Shown piece after piece: positions 47,352 through 58,800 of a DNA stretch of 64,000 nucleotides (its first letter is position 1; the number at the start of each line of letters is the position of its first letter). The position numbers and the translations under genes are program-made. A model generated the notes under the pieces. It was given only the letters and a program-made list of their open reading frames with translations. It ran no database searches and was not told where the DNA came from. The DNA lies in NCBI RefSeq assembly GCF_001949145.1, contig NW_019091357.1, positions 1,387,429 to 1,451,428 on the forward strand. Reading direction: 5' to 3'. The stretch is from Acanthaster planci (lineage: Eukaryota > Echinodermata > Asteroidea > Valvatida > Acanthasteridae).

Positions 47352-50300
47352 TTAAATTTCTGTCCCCTTGCCTGACGATTCTCCGATTGTTTCATTCGCC
47401 TCCTTTATTGCACTTGGATTCGATTGCTCTGGCCGAACTGACGTGGCATCTGGTAGGTTTTTCAGCCTCTGTAGAAGCCAGTCATACTGAGGACGGAAAG
47501 GTTTGAAAAAATGGACATTGAAAGCAACCTAGAGAAAGTGGGACACCTGAAACTTCAAAATGTAATATGCATGTACTGTTGCAATCCATACTGCAGCAGA
47601 TTCAGTTGGAAGACTGAAATGGGTGAGCACCTGGCTCTGTTTCTGTTATCACTACAAACAATCTTGTACCCATTCTGAGACAATGTTTCTAAAATTCCCC
47701 ACTCTCTGTTTAAAATGGAATCAAACATTGCTTTGCATTTGCCACAATACAAGATCAAGTGACAAGAGCCAAGACAACACGGTCCTTACCGTGACAAACC
47801 AGGGAGAATTATTCCTGTACATCAGGCTACTGAAGAGCTTCATACTACTGGCTGGGTAGGCCATGTGAAGATGGAGGTGCTCCACAGTGTTGAACGGAGG
47901 CCAGTGGAATCCGACCCTGGTGAAATCAGAGAGGAACAGTGACAAGTGGAAAGGCTGTACCACGGGGGGCCAACAGATCTCTGTACAGACGACGCCACAC
48001 TTTGTATGAGTGTGCTTTCTTAGATGGAACGAAAAAGCAAAATAACTTTGATATCTATTTTGAAATAGATCAGTTTTAAATCATTCAGAATGGTACAGCG
48101 GGACACAGAATACAAGATCGATTTATTTTAGAGGGGAAATTTGGAGTAAATGTACTATTACACTGTATAGACTTTACTTGAGGCCTTTTGTAAAACACTT
48201 GCTTTTGTTTTAGGCACTGGAATGTTGGCGAGATTTGTACGAATACCTTACACATATCAGTACCCAAGGGGAAATCCTGCCGTGTATACAGTGCTAGCAG
48301 AACAGAAAATAGTCGCATGAGCAGAGACTTGCAGATCTAGCAGGGCCACAAAATCAGACCTGGATCTACGTAAATCTAGAGTCTGGTGCTCGCATGGCTT
48401 TGTTCAAGAATGAAATTGGGTCACCTCCTAATGATTTTCCCTGTGTACTGCAGACAGGGACACAATGCTGTGTGGAATACTGTAAAGAGCCAGTAAGGAC
48501 GCAATGCATCATGGGCATTGTCAGGAGTTTTTGCGGGGTGGGGGGGGTAGGCAAAGCATTCTCCAGCAACAAACTGATGAACCATTAGCAGTGGAAGGAG
48601 GTCTTTTTTCACTTCTCTTTTTTCCCAATATTTTTTCTGTGCCCTCCTTCTTCTGACAGACATGCATGGCAAGCACCAGTGCAGCAGGCAAGTATGTCAC
48701 TAGTCTATTCAAGTTTGACAAGTCCATCACAAGACATTCCTGCTTTAGCCAAATTGCAAGCTCCTCAAATGAACCACGACAAAACACACTCCTTTGTCAA
48801 TCTTCACAAGTAAATCTTCCGCCATCTTGTGACAGGACTTGTGATAAACCTGACAATTTGACCTGGCATGCTCTCCATGATTAATATGCATCCAATGCAG
48901 AGCATGTAAATCATATGCAACCCCGATTTTCATCTGAATGTGCACAAAATACTACCGTTTACACAAAGGAGCACACGTGATAATGGACAAATGGGAGCAA
49001 GGGTTCTGAAGAGTGACAAGTAGCCTTAATATCATTTTTATTTAACGTTGAGGGGGGGGGGTGCATGGCTGGCCCCATAGGCACATCTACTCCACCCCCT
49101 CCAACTGTCAACTGCTCCTCTGCCCCCCTAACAATTGCAAAATCTTACTTTGCATCGTCCAGGCTGCCCCCTTTCTGTTCCAGGACTCCTTGTCCAACAT
49201 CATGAAGGTACTCCACTGGGAATATGTAAAACAACAAGAACTGTGAACATGGCACAAAATGTTTCTAGTTGCAGAGAGTTAAGAGCCTGTTAGCGCTCAA
49301 GTTGCCTTGGCGGATTTGTTCAACTTTAAGACTGTCTTGCATTTACTCTGAATGAATTCAGGAAAAAAGAGCTTAGTGACGCAGCAAGGAAGCTAACTGT
49401 ATCCCAACAGAGGTAAACAAATTGACTTCCTGGGGAAACCTGCAGAACGACTGCAGAGCACGAGTGAGCAGGATTTGAACAGTAAGATTTTCAGAAATTC
49501 AGGGTAATGGCATCTCATGAGCAAGTCTGTTGCCATGATATTTTTTTTCCACTGATGCATGACCTTACCCATTGGAATGTCAGCTTTGGTCAGCGTCTTG
49601 GGGTTGCCATGGTGACAATTTGGAATGATCAGGAGATGCTCCTTGGCCGCCGGTCGAATGTCATAGAAGACTGTCACTTCGCTGTTCTAAAAAGAGCCAT
49701 GCTCATTGTGAAAAGCTGAAACTTAATCACAACGGCGGTCTTTGTACCAAAATATTCTTCGGGAATGGATGACTGATCATTTTAAAAGCCCACATGACAT
49801 TATATGATGTTCTATACCGCAGGAATTACGAGGCTGGCCTTTCTATCTCTCTGAGACGTGTGATGATGAGCTCTGGAGCTCTAGAAGAATGTAGGCATTC
49901 TGACAGCTCGCAGGATAATTTTTAGGGTCCTTACAACTTGAGGAGTTACAGCCAAGAGTTACATTTTTCAAATTTACGATGCTTTGTTCGCCCATGGCTT
50001 GATTGGCTAGCTTCAAAAGCTGCGCCATTGGCTTTGCAAGCGAACACTACGTCGGGGGTAAACATTATAAAGTCAGCCGCATTTCCCACCTGCCATTGCC
50101 AACATCGTTAATTGACTGAGGCAGTTGGACATCCACGTACAAGTAGGCCCTAATGAAAATGTTGGGCTATATTTATTATTTAATCGATTGATTAGGCCTA
50201 TTGATTCGTCTACCATCAGCCAGTTGTAATTTCATCAGTTCACGACAGTTGGAAGCTGCTACGAGCATGACCAGCAAGATCAACTGATTTAGTATTTGCG

Positions 50301-51162
50301 CAAGTGCAGCAGGAGATCGTACAAACAAGCGCACCAAAAATGGTTGTGAAGTAAGCATGCATTTATTTCATTTCATTTATTATTTCGCAGGTCAAATCTA
50401 CAATGAATAAAACAAAGTAAGTAAAAACAAATTACATACAGTAAAGACATACAAAAGACAAAGTTTAAATATAGCGTCAAACCTTATAAAAAGACTAAGA
50501 CCCAAACACCAAAATAGTTGCATGCCCCTGCCGGATTACTAAAAAGTGAACTAAATCACTATCAAGTAGTTCTCCCATAGCATGACTAAAAACCATAAAT
50601 TGCAAAATCGCAAACATTTTAGCGGACCACTTTAAAACACATAATCTCAAGCATGACAATAACCCTACTGGGTATTACAACATCCGTGAGTTTACATGTA
50701 TGTGATAATTTTATGTATTGCACCATATTAACAAGAAAAGCAAAGAAGACACCCCGATGGTAACTAAAAATCTAAGAACAAAACAAAACTCCCACAAAAC
50801 GAACTCCAAAGAGACAGTCGACAAGAAACAGGCATGACAGGTGACCCTACAGATGAAGAAATGCAACCTTCTATTCTGAAGGGGTCTGTCTCCATTACAA
50901 AAAGGGACTAGGTTCGCATCATTTCAGGCACAGGGCCTATTTTTGTATGATGCACAGTATGAACACAATGAACGATGGAGAAAAAACAATGTGATCTAGG
51001 ACTAGACAAATTCAGACCGGAACTTTAAAAACCTACCTTAAACAGAACACTGCTCGTTGCTTCACCCCTCGATATTTTACAGAAGATGCAGTCCTCCTTT
51101 ATGACGGGCTCTTTACCTTTGGTAATGACATCTGATTTGAATTTACTTGACAAATCTTCCAT
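47352..51162 (-). CDS. HINT3: HINT3-type histidine-triad nucleotide-binding protein, five exons, complete
   Basis: Minus-strand exons are 51162-51037, 49686-49569, 49215-49149, 47916-47790 and 47486-47352, with GT/AG ends and matched phases, giving 190 aa (human HINT3 is 182). The 67-base third exon was found by looking for the helix before the triad. The protein has the HIT pattern: DCIFCKI with Cys25 and Cys28, FYDIRPAAKEHLLIIPN, then GFHWPPFNTVEHLHLHM with the triad His117, His119, His121. His119 is the expected nucleophile. Family members hydrolyse adenosine phosphoramidates and aminoacyl-adenylates and are cytosolic or nuclear. The FHWPPF string before the triad, the late position of the triad and the long C-terminal tail separate HINT3 from HINT1/2. 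The tail after exon 5 (about residues 160-190) is Asn/Glu/Ser-rich and probably disordered. Confidence 0.93.
47917..49148. other. HINT3 intron 3
   Basis: A 1.2-kb intron, phase 2. Open frames in it on both strands lack any family resemblance. A G-run near 48541 and a T-rich tract at 48600 are simple sequence. Confidence 0.6.
49216..49568. other. HINT3 intron 2
   Basis: A 353-base intron, phase 1, with nothing recognisable. Confidence 0.65.
49687..51036. other. HINT3 intron 1
   Basis: A 1.35-kb intron, phase 0. The segment from about 50360 to 50460 has ATTTATTTCATTTCATTTAT followed by AT/AC-rich DNA and may be an old retroelement tail. No coding exon is seen. Confidence 0.5.
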
Positions 51163-54100
51163 TATTGTGCTTCAAGATATCTACAATCACACCATGGAGG
51201 AATAAAACACAGATCATACGAAGTCTGTAGACGTCGACCGCACTCATGGCACCGGCCCACCGCAGTACCGGCATGATACGGAAGTTTGCGCTTAACCAAG
51301 AAAGCGCCGCCACGTGGCTGCTTCTGTCCATGTTCGCCATCTCATGCAAACTGGGCGTGGCTTCTGATGGTTGGATATAGACTGGACGCAAGATGAACAC
51401 GGCGCAGATGCACATGCGCAGGGGCTAACAGGGTGTGAAGCCACTGTTCTCCATTACAAAGGAGATCGATGTGTAAAGCATTTTTTTAAATATAACCCTG
51501 GCTTCAGTCTGTGTTGACGAAACGTTAACCCCAAATGGAACGAGATGAATATTGTTTCAACTTCACACAGGCCAGTTTTAAATTTTTTTCTTCGTGTTTC
51601 TTTTCCCAGAAATAATTTCATATTCTGCTTGTAATGGTAATATTTTTTATTAAGCTACAATTGTCTAATTATGCTGGAGGACAGAGTTCCACTTTCCACA
51701 TCGAAGATCGTCGAACATGTTTATTGCCCGAGGACCGTAACTGCTTATCAAATTATTCGTCGGTAGGTTTCTAGTAATCCAATATGGAACCCATGTAGTG
51801 CAAAGGCATACGAGGCGCACGCGCACTGTACGCCATTGGCCGTTTTAATTTATCAAGTCGACAAAAATACACAAATTAACACAAAATTACACCGTCATGA
51901 ATAAACAAAAACAAAACGAGAACATGCGTCTGCAATGGTACTTGAAAGCTTTTTATTAACCAAGCACATATACGCCTGTTAAGACACAAAATGTTTTAGA
52001 ACAATACTGTTTGTAAAGGACGTAGAAATAAATGCCATTTGCCACTAATGAAATGTTCGATCGAACCATAGTCCACACAATCTTATTCAAACGTGGACGG
52101 GAAAGGTCAGTTACATTACGCTCGGGAAAATACTCGAAAAAGAAAAACACTCGTAGTACGTGGAGAGATCGTTTGCATGATATCTTAAGGGTTAATTGTC
52201 TGTTCCGTGTCCCGGGTAATGTAACAGTACATCCAAGTAAATCTGTTGGTTACATACTTAAGCTCGTTTGTGCCCTTCGCAATAACGAACATAACTGAAG
52301 GAGATGCAAACAGTTTTCTTTTTAAAGTTTTTATAACGAAAAACGCAGCACTAAACAACTCTAAATAGTACTCTATACGATCTGGAATGTTCTTGGTTCT
52401 GTGTGTAGCAAAAATAAAACTTTAATCAAGCATGCAGGTGTGTCGAGTGTCAATTCTAAACATGAACCGAAGATTCGACGGGAGGATAATCACTGAAAAA
52501 GAACAGCCTCTTCCCTTCGAAACTAGAACAAGCTTCCAGAAAAACAATGACAAAGACCCCAACAGGCTTAAAGTTAAACAGGAGCAACGGAACAAGTTGC
52601 TAGTCGAAAACATGAACGCTACAAATCAGCTTTAAGTACAACTCCATCTTTCATTTTTGTTCATTTTTTTTTAAATCAAGGTTTCCTTCATTTCTTCCCT
52701 TACAGTTCATGCCCTCACAAACGGGAATTTGACCTTCTTTTTAAGTTTAGTACTTTATTCTCTTTTAGCTGAATGGGATGGAAAGGGACCGGGTACATAT
52801 CAGTGGTACAGTATTTTCACGAACCTTACGGCGATATATCACGCGCCTGGTGTAACAAAAACGCCAATTATTAGACGGAAATGGAAGTTGAAGTGTGAAT
52901 CAAAAGCACAAACTGGCCAAAATTTGGTCTTTTTTGGAACAGAAAAAAATTGGTATTGTTACTTTTCAGTCATCAAATACCTTGGTCCTTCCGAGTTGTT
53001 TCGCTTTACAGTTGTTCACAAGAGTGAAAATAATTTGTAATAATTAGAAATCAAATGTACAATCCAATGACCTCAATTTAGCTTACTCTGAATGCCATCA
53101 GACCGGTAACAAAACATACTAAGAACTGATTCTCCTAACTGCTTTATCTCACATCAGTTTACAACTTAAAAGGCAAAATAAATAATTTTTGGCATTTTCT
53201 TTTTCTTACAAAAATCATTTGGAAGAACTCAGAAATAAATACTCATTCTTAAATATAAAAGCAAAAACTCCTTTTCTTTAAACATTAAGGCAAAAATACA
53301 AAAACAAAGCCAAAACGTCCCCAAATCCTTCCCTCATAAAAGACACAATCACTTCGTATTCCCCTAGTTAACTCTGTGATGCGAACAGCTGTTGTGGTTT
53401 TCCAAGGAAAAGCTAAGAAAACAAAACGAAAAACAGGTACATTTTCATCACAAGTGGTATTACTTTAGCATTACGGTGAAATCTAAGACTTCGTGAACTG
53501 TGTGGCAGTGCGGATGGTATACATCGAACAAAACATGCACATGTACATTAAACATCGATTTCTCATTTCAGTATACATCAATGGATTGTTGGTATCAAAA
53601 TAATTCAACATCCAGGCATTATCTTTTCCGGTCACCACCTAAAACATACTCTAAAAGTTACACGTAAACTACACACGCGGATGCTACTTCGGGTACATTC
53701 TGCTACTTCGGGTATACTAGTTTTAGCCATGCAGGGGTTTTTCGTCCGGTGATGTGAAGCTCACAGTTCCAATGAGCGTTTGGAAAGGGTCGACAGATTT
53801 CGCACGTTGTGATTGGCCAACGCGTTGCAAACTCTTGAAGGCGCACCAATTGTGAATCGCCCGTATTGCATTGGTGTGGATGCAAGATTGAAAGAGAACT
53901 GTCGTATCAAATGTTTCGCGCAGGGTGCCAAAGCCTTAACCACGCTAAGAGGATGCAACTTTGGTTTATATAATAGTTTTGCTCTTGTTTTTGGAACGGA
54001 AGTCTTGCGTCTGGGCTTCTGATGCGTGAATAGATATACAGCTATGCTCTGTCACGGGCAGGCGAGATTAAATTTCAACAAAAGGTGTTCAATACCCCGA

Positions 54101-55893
54101 CATTACACTCCATCCTGGCAGACTTTTGACTACAGTAGCGCTGTTAATCATCAACTCTTAACTATGTGTATTGCATGGCACTACGTTGCTCACAAAATGT
54201 ACAACTCTACGGACAGGACTCGACTTAACAAGCCATGCAGAGTCCCAAGTACGAACCTACAACTATCAGTACTTTACGCGACAATCACAACGAGATACTA
54301 CCATAGAAACTTCTAATATCGACCTTATTACAATGCCTTCGTGTAATTGGTTTTTCTCTCTGTTATCATACATACGTGAAGCTTAATACATTTACAATAT
54401 CTTCAACAGCAAGTGCCTTAAAAAGTGACTAGCCCAGATTCCAAAATCTCAAAAAGCAGCAATTACTGAAACTTCCATTCTGAAGAAAACTGCACAGAAA
54501 ACAAATCGTGGAAATACCAAAAAACCACACACTGGTAAATTTGCCTTTCTTGGCAAAATTCCTAGGACCTACGACCCCATGAGAGCAGTGCCACTACATT
54601 ATTGTTTTTTTCAAAGACAAAAAATCAAAGTAACTGCACGCTTGACTTTTACCTCAGGTTGGATTTCATTTCAGGGTTATGTTTTTCCCTCAGCAATGTG
54701 CCCAGTGTTTTAAAAAGATGAGATACTCCTTGTGATTGAGAATGAATTTCCTCTGCTCCTTTGCCACATCCATGAAACACCCTCCGTCCATGACAGGTTA
54801 GACTTTTCAAAGCAATCAAACTCCATAATTCTCTCCAGGGCCAGTCGTTCGTATTCTCATCAAATTACAAATTATTCATGTACATAACTCTACTCTATCA
54901 GTGCGAAAGCACAGGTATATGGGTATGAATATTTATGAATGGAGTGGAAACCCAAAGACTTGAGATATTCACAAGTCAATTTTTGTTCTTCAAATTTTCA
55001 TTTGCCCATGCTGATAGCAATAAACTTCTCATGAACGTGAGTCAACGTATAAAAACTTGTAATTTGACAGAGGCAACCACTGAAGGGATCACAAACCTAA
55101 AATGACAAGATTACATCCCTGTGTCAGTCGGCCCCACTCATCTTTTTAACACCATGCCACACCCATATGTGCCACACCCCAAAGCCACGCCCAGTCTACC
55201 GACTTATCTGCAGCAAAGGAGCCGAGGAGAATACTAAATGCCTCCGATATGGGGGGGGAACCACCAGTCACAGCTGCGCCTGCAGCACGTGCACCTAAGT
55301 CTGCGGGTATGCTTCAGTTTGTACATACATTACACATGTATACAAGGACGATTGTTGAAGAGTCCAGGGAGTCACGTCAAGATGTATGCATAATAACACC
55401 CAATACAAGAAAAACGCCACTGAAAATGTAGCCGAGACACACAAACATAACGTGACTTGACACAAACTGCACCATTCAGTTGTATTGTTTGATTTCCACG
55501 CCTACTGTTCATTTATCAACTACTTAATTGCCCCTGTACAATATAATAAGGCACGCCAAAACATAAAAGTGTGAGACTTCTTTCGCGAGACACTTTTTAT
55601 GGTCCGAGAGACCGCAAAAAAAAACCTGAACAAGTAAACAAAAACCACAGCCATGTGCTTGCCAGTCTGGGACCAAATGATTCCGATTTTTTTCTTCTCT
55701 TTCCCTTGTTGCGTATTTCCATTTTGAAATGATAAAAATTACCTCAGAGGTTCTGAGTGTCTTGAGTTGCGTTGTGCATCACTTATGTTGTACTCGCGCA
55801 GGTGATAGATTTACAATAAGAGGGAGTGGGGGAAATACATGGATATATGAAAGGCTGGTGTGAGTATACGTTGGCGATGCAAACACCCAGGAA
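51163..55893. other. Intergenic region between HINT3 and stathmin, probably with a long stathmin 3' UTR
   Basis: Both genes are on the minus strand. On that strand AATAAA (TTTATT at 51952-51957 on plus) is a candidate end for stathmin, which would give a UTR of nearly 4 kb. Earlier ends are equally possible. The HINT3 promoter should lie at 51163-51950. Frames at 52432-53040 on the plus strand are not recognisable. The second foldback copy is at 53774-53870. Confidence 0.4.
53774..53870. repeat. Second, inverted copy of the 44.5-kb foldback repeat
   Basis: The reverse complement of this segment matches 44450-44546, including the words GAGTTTGCAACGCGTTGGCC and CTGTCGACCCTTTCCAAACG with few mismatches between. 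The right foldback arm of the first copy is missing here, so this copy is partial. Confidence 0.85.
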
Positions 55894-58800
55894 CTACTCT
55901 GCTCTGGTCACGTCTGGCGCAGTCGTTCCTTCGCTTTCAATCAACTCCTTCTTCTTCGCGAGGACTCTTGCTTGCTTCTCGATCTGTTTACCCCCCCACA
56001 AGAAAGGGTTACAAAGGCCAAATGAAACACTGACGTTCCATGCAATAATATAACTCTAACAAATTATGCGACCGATGAAGTTTCTGTGGTCAAACGCATG
56101 ATCCCACTTTTTAGAATTTCTTTCAACACAGAAAACTGCCTCATGGATTTCTTAACAGCTTGTGAGATAGGTCTACATGTGAACATATCCCATACACAGA
56201 CGGTCTATGCAAATGTACACCCCACGAGAAATTACGCATGCTGAACTAAAAATTAGCACATGAAAAATCTCCTTTAACGTCATCCCCAAACCAAACTTTG
56301 TACATTGCAATCGTGTGTCTTTTGAAACATTTATCCGCCCAAGGAAAACTGGAACAGGGGGCAAAATTTGTTGCGTAGGACTGTGACCCCCCCATCAAGT
56401 CTCTAAAACATCTGACATTTTGTCCATGCCAGACAGGGGTGTGCTTCATGTAAATGCAAGCCCACGGTCTGCAGACGTAGACCTGCCTGTGTGTCAGGAT
56501 GAGTCATTCAGGGAGGTCGGGGCTCGCCACACAAACACATATCACACTGCCGGCTTGTCCTCCAACCCTGCACGTGTTTCAACACTCGTCTCAAGTGCAA
56601 GCCGACTGCATAATGCGGAGACTATGTTAAACATGGCAAACCACATGCTTTCATCAGGAAGCGTGATATTTTAATGTGTTTTTTTTTTTCAAAGGTGTGA
56701 GATCTGGCATCTGTTCAACTGATTCAAACCGAGATGAATCACTTAAAGCCAATTCATAAAAAAACTGTCAAATTGTCACATTACTGAAAATTCACTGACA
56801 GAATGAGAATTATTATTTTGTATTTGTTTGCAAGAGAGAAAGTAATTTGGGGGCTGGACAGAAAGTCATGATCGTGAAACCCGGTGGATCATCAACTGGT
56901 ACATGTACATGAAGCTTCAATTTTGCTTGGAGGAGGGGGGCAGGGAGAGAAGGGGGGGCGGAAGGAGGACAGGATGATGGGGGCACCAGCAAGACTCACC
57001 ATCTCTTTACTCTTCTCTTCTCTGGCTTCTTCCTGGGCCAGTTTATTCTCCATGTAATTCCTGAACTTGCTGTCCAGCTTGACCTCGGCCTCCTTCTTGT
57101 ATTTCTCCTCGTCCTCCTGTCTGAAGGCCTTCTTCTGCTCTATCTTGTTCAGCTCCATGGCCAGCTGCTTCTTTTTCTCCTTCTCTTGTTGCTGTCGACG
57201 GGCAACACCAAAGAGGGAAATACGTACGTGGGCATTCCTGATCAGGCACTGAGGACTGAACGAGGCTGCCATTTTGGGCCAGGAGCGAGTAAGATTAACC
57301 ACATAAGCCCACTTTAATCAAAATGACAGCAGAAATCCAATGAAAAAGCCAGCTGCCGAACAAGTCAGCATGCCAGTCAACCAACAAAGCCAACCAATTA
57401 AATCATCAGTCACCCTGGCAACACATGTACATGACCAGCCAATCAGCGGGCCAACCAGCCAATCAGCTTGAGGCCAGTCAACCAACATGTCAACCAAGTT
57501 GAATCTGCTGAGACAGCCAATCAACAAACTTTCACCCAGCTAATCAGCAAGTCAACAAGCCAGTAATCAGGCAGGCTTATCCAGCCAATCGTTACGTCAG
57601 CTACAAGGTCATCCACTCTCGTTAATCTTCCTTACCTCCCTCCTCTCTTGGGCTGCCTGTTGCTTCTTTTCAATTTCTTCCAAGGAGCTCTGCTTGGGCG
57701 GGGACTGGACAGGGCTCCTGATGGCCTCCTTGGACGGCTCTTTAAAAACCAGCTCAAATGCCATCCCAGAGGACTTCTTGACTTCTGGAAGGTCAAACAA
57801 GTCAGTTAAAGACATTGTTTTACTAACAATGCTCTCTGCACCCCCTCCCAAAAAGGATTTTGACTGGTGGGGTAAAGAATATCCAGTAAACAAATAATAA
57901 AGTCTTTAGTATTTAACGATTAGCAACAAAAAAGTCAAGCATATTTCGGATTCCTTTTTTTCTGACAATATCAAATAGCGACACAGAGGATGTGATTAAA
58001 CAAACAATCAAATGAAAGGCTCAGAATGCATATAATATCCATTTTTTTCTCCACAGTTTAAGAAAATCAGCTTTTTACGACATAGCGGCCATTACTTTAT
58101 GCTAGATGTGGACTGCTTACATTATATCTTGAGAATTTTGGAAAATTGTCATTCAACAAGAATTTAATTTGTTCAGAAGGAAATAGTGTTGTTGTAAAAT
58201 TTGTTTAAGTGGTTTTTCCATTTGAAATCTTCAAATTAACCCTCTTTATTGGCAGACTCTACAATTCCACAATTGATAACTGCTCTTACATTTTACAACT
58301 CAATCCAAGACACTTTCATTCAAGCATTTGGCCTCAATTTCAGAGGGCTTCACAGCTAAGAAACTACACAATTTATTTTTGTACAACCATCTACATGTAC
58401 ATGTCATTTCCAACTCGGCCGCACGATGCCTATAGACATGGCAAGAAGGTATCTCTCCCAGAAATGCACCAATTCACGGGCAGTAAATCTCAAACCTGTG
58501 GCATAGCGCTTACCAGTGGGCATGCAACCTTACAGCTATGGTCACTGGCCCTGTCTGTCCACCATCCATGCATAATGCAATCTCTGTTCAATCAGTGTAC
58601 CCATGTGGACCTGCCGTGGGTCTTATTAAACATTGCATACAGGGGGAAAATAGTCTCGCACCTGCCACTGACAGTTCCAAGCAATTTACACACTGCTTAG
58701 AGCATGCCATTTTATTTGTGCATCTGCCCAGAAAATAACGATGCATTACATGTAGATACACTTTCACTTGAAGACTTCATTAAAAAAAGAAAGTGCGGCA

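Noticed and set aside
48166-48970. Minus-strand segments tested as the missing HINT3 exon
   Set aside because: None fits phase and family; the true exon is at 49149-49215, which joins in phase and supplies the helix before the triad.
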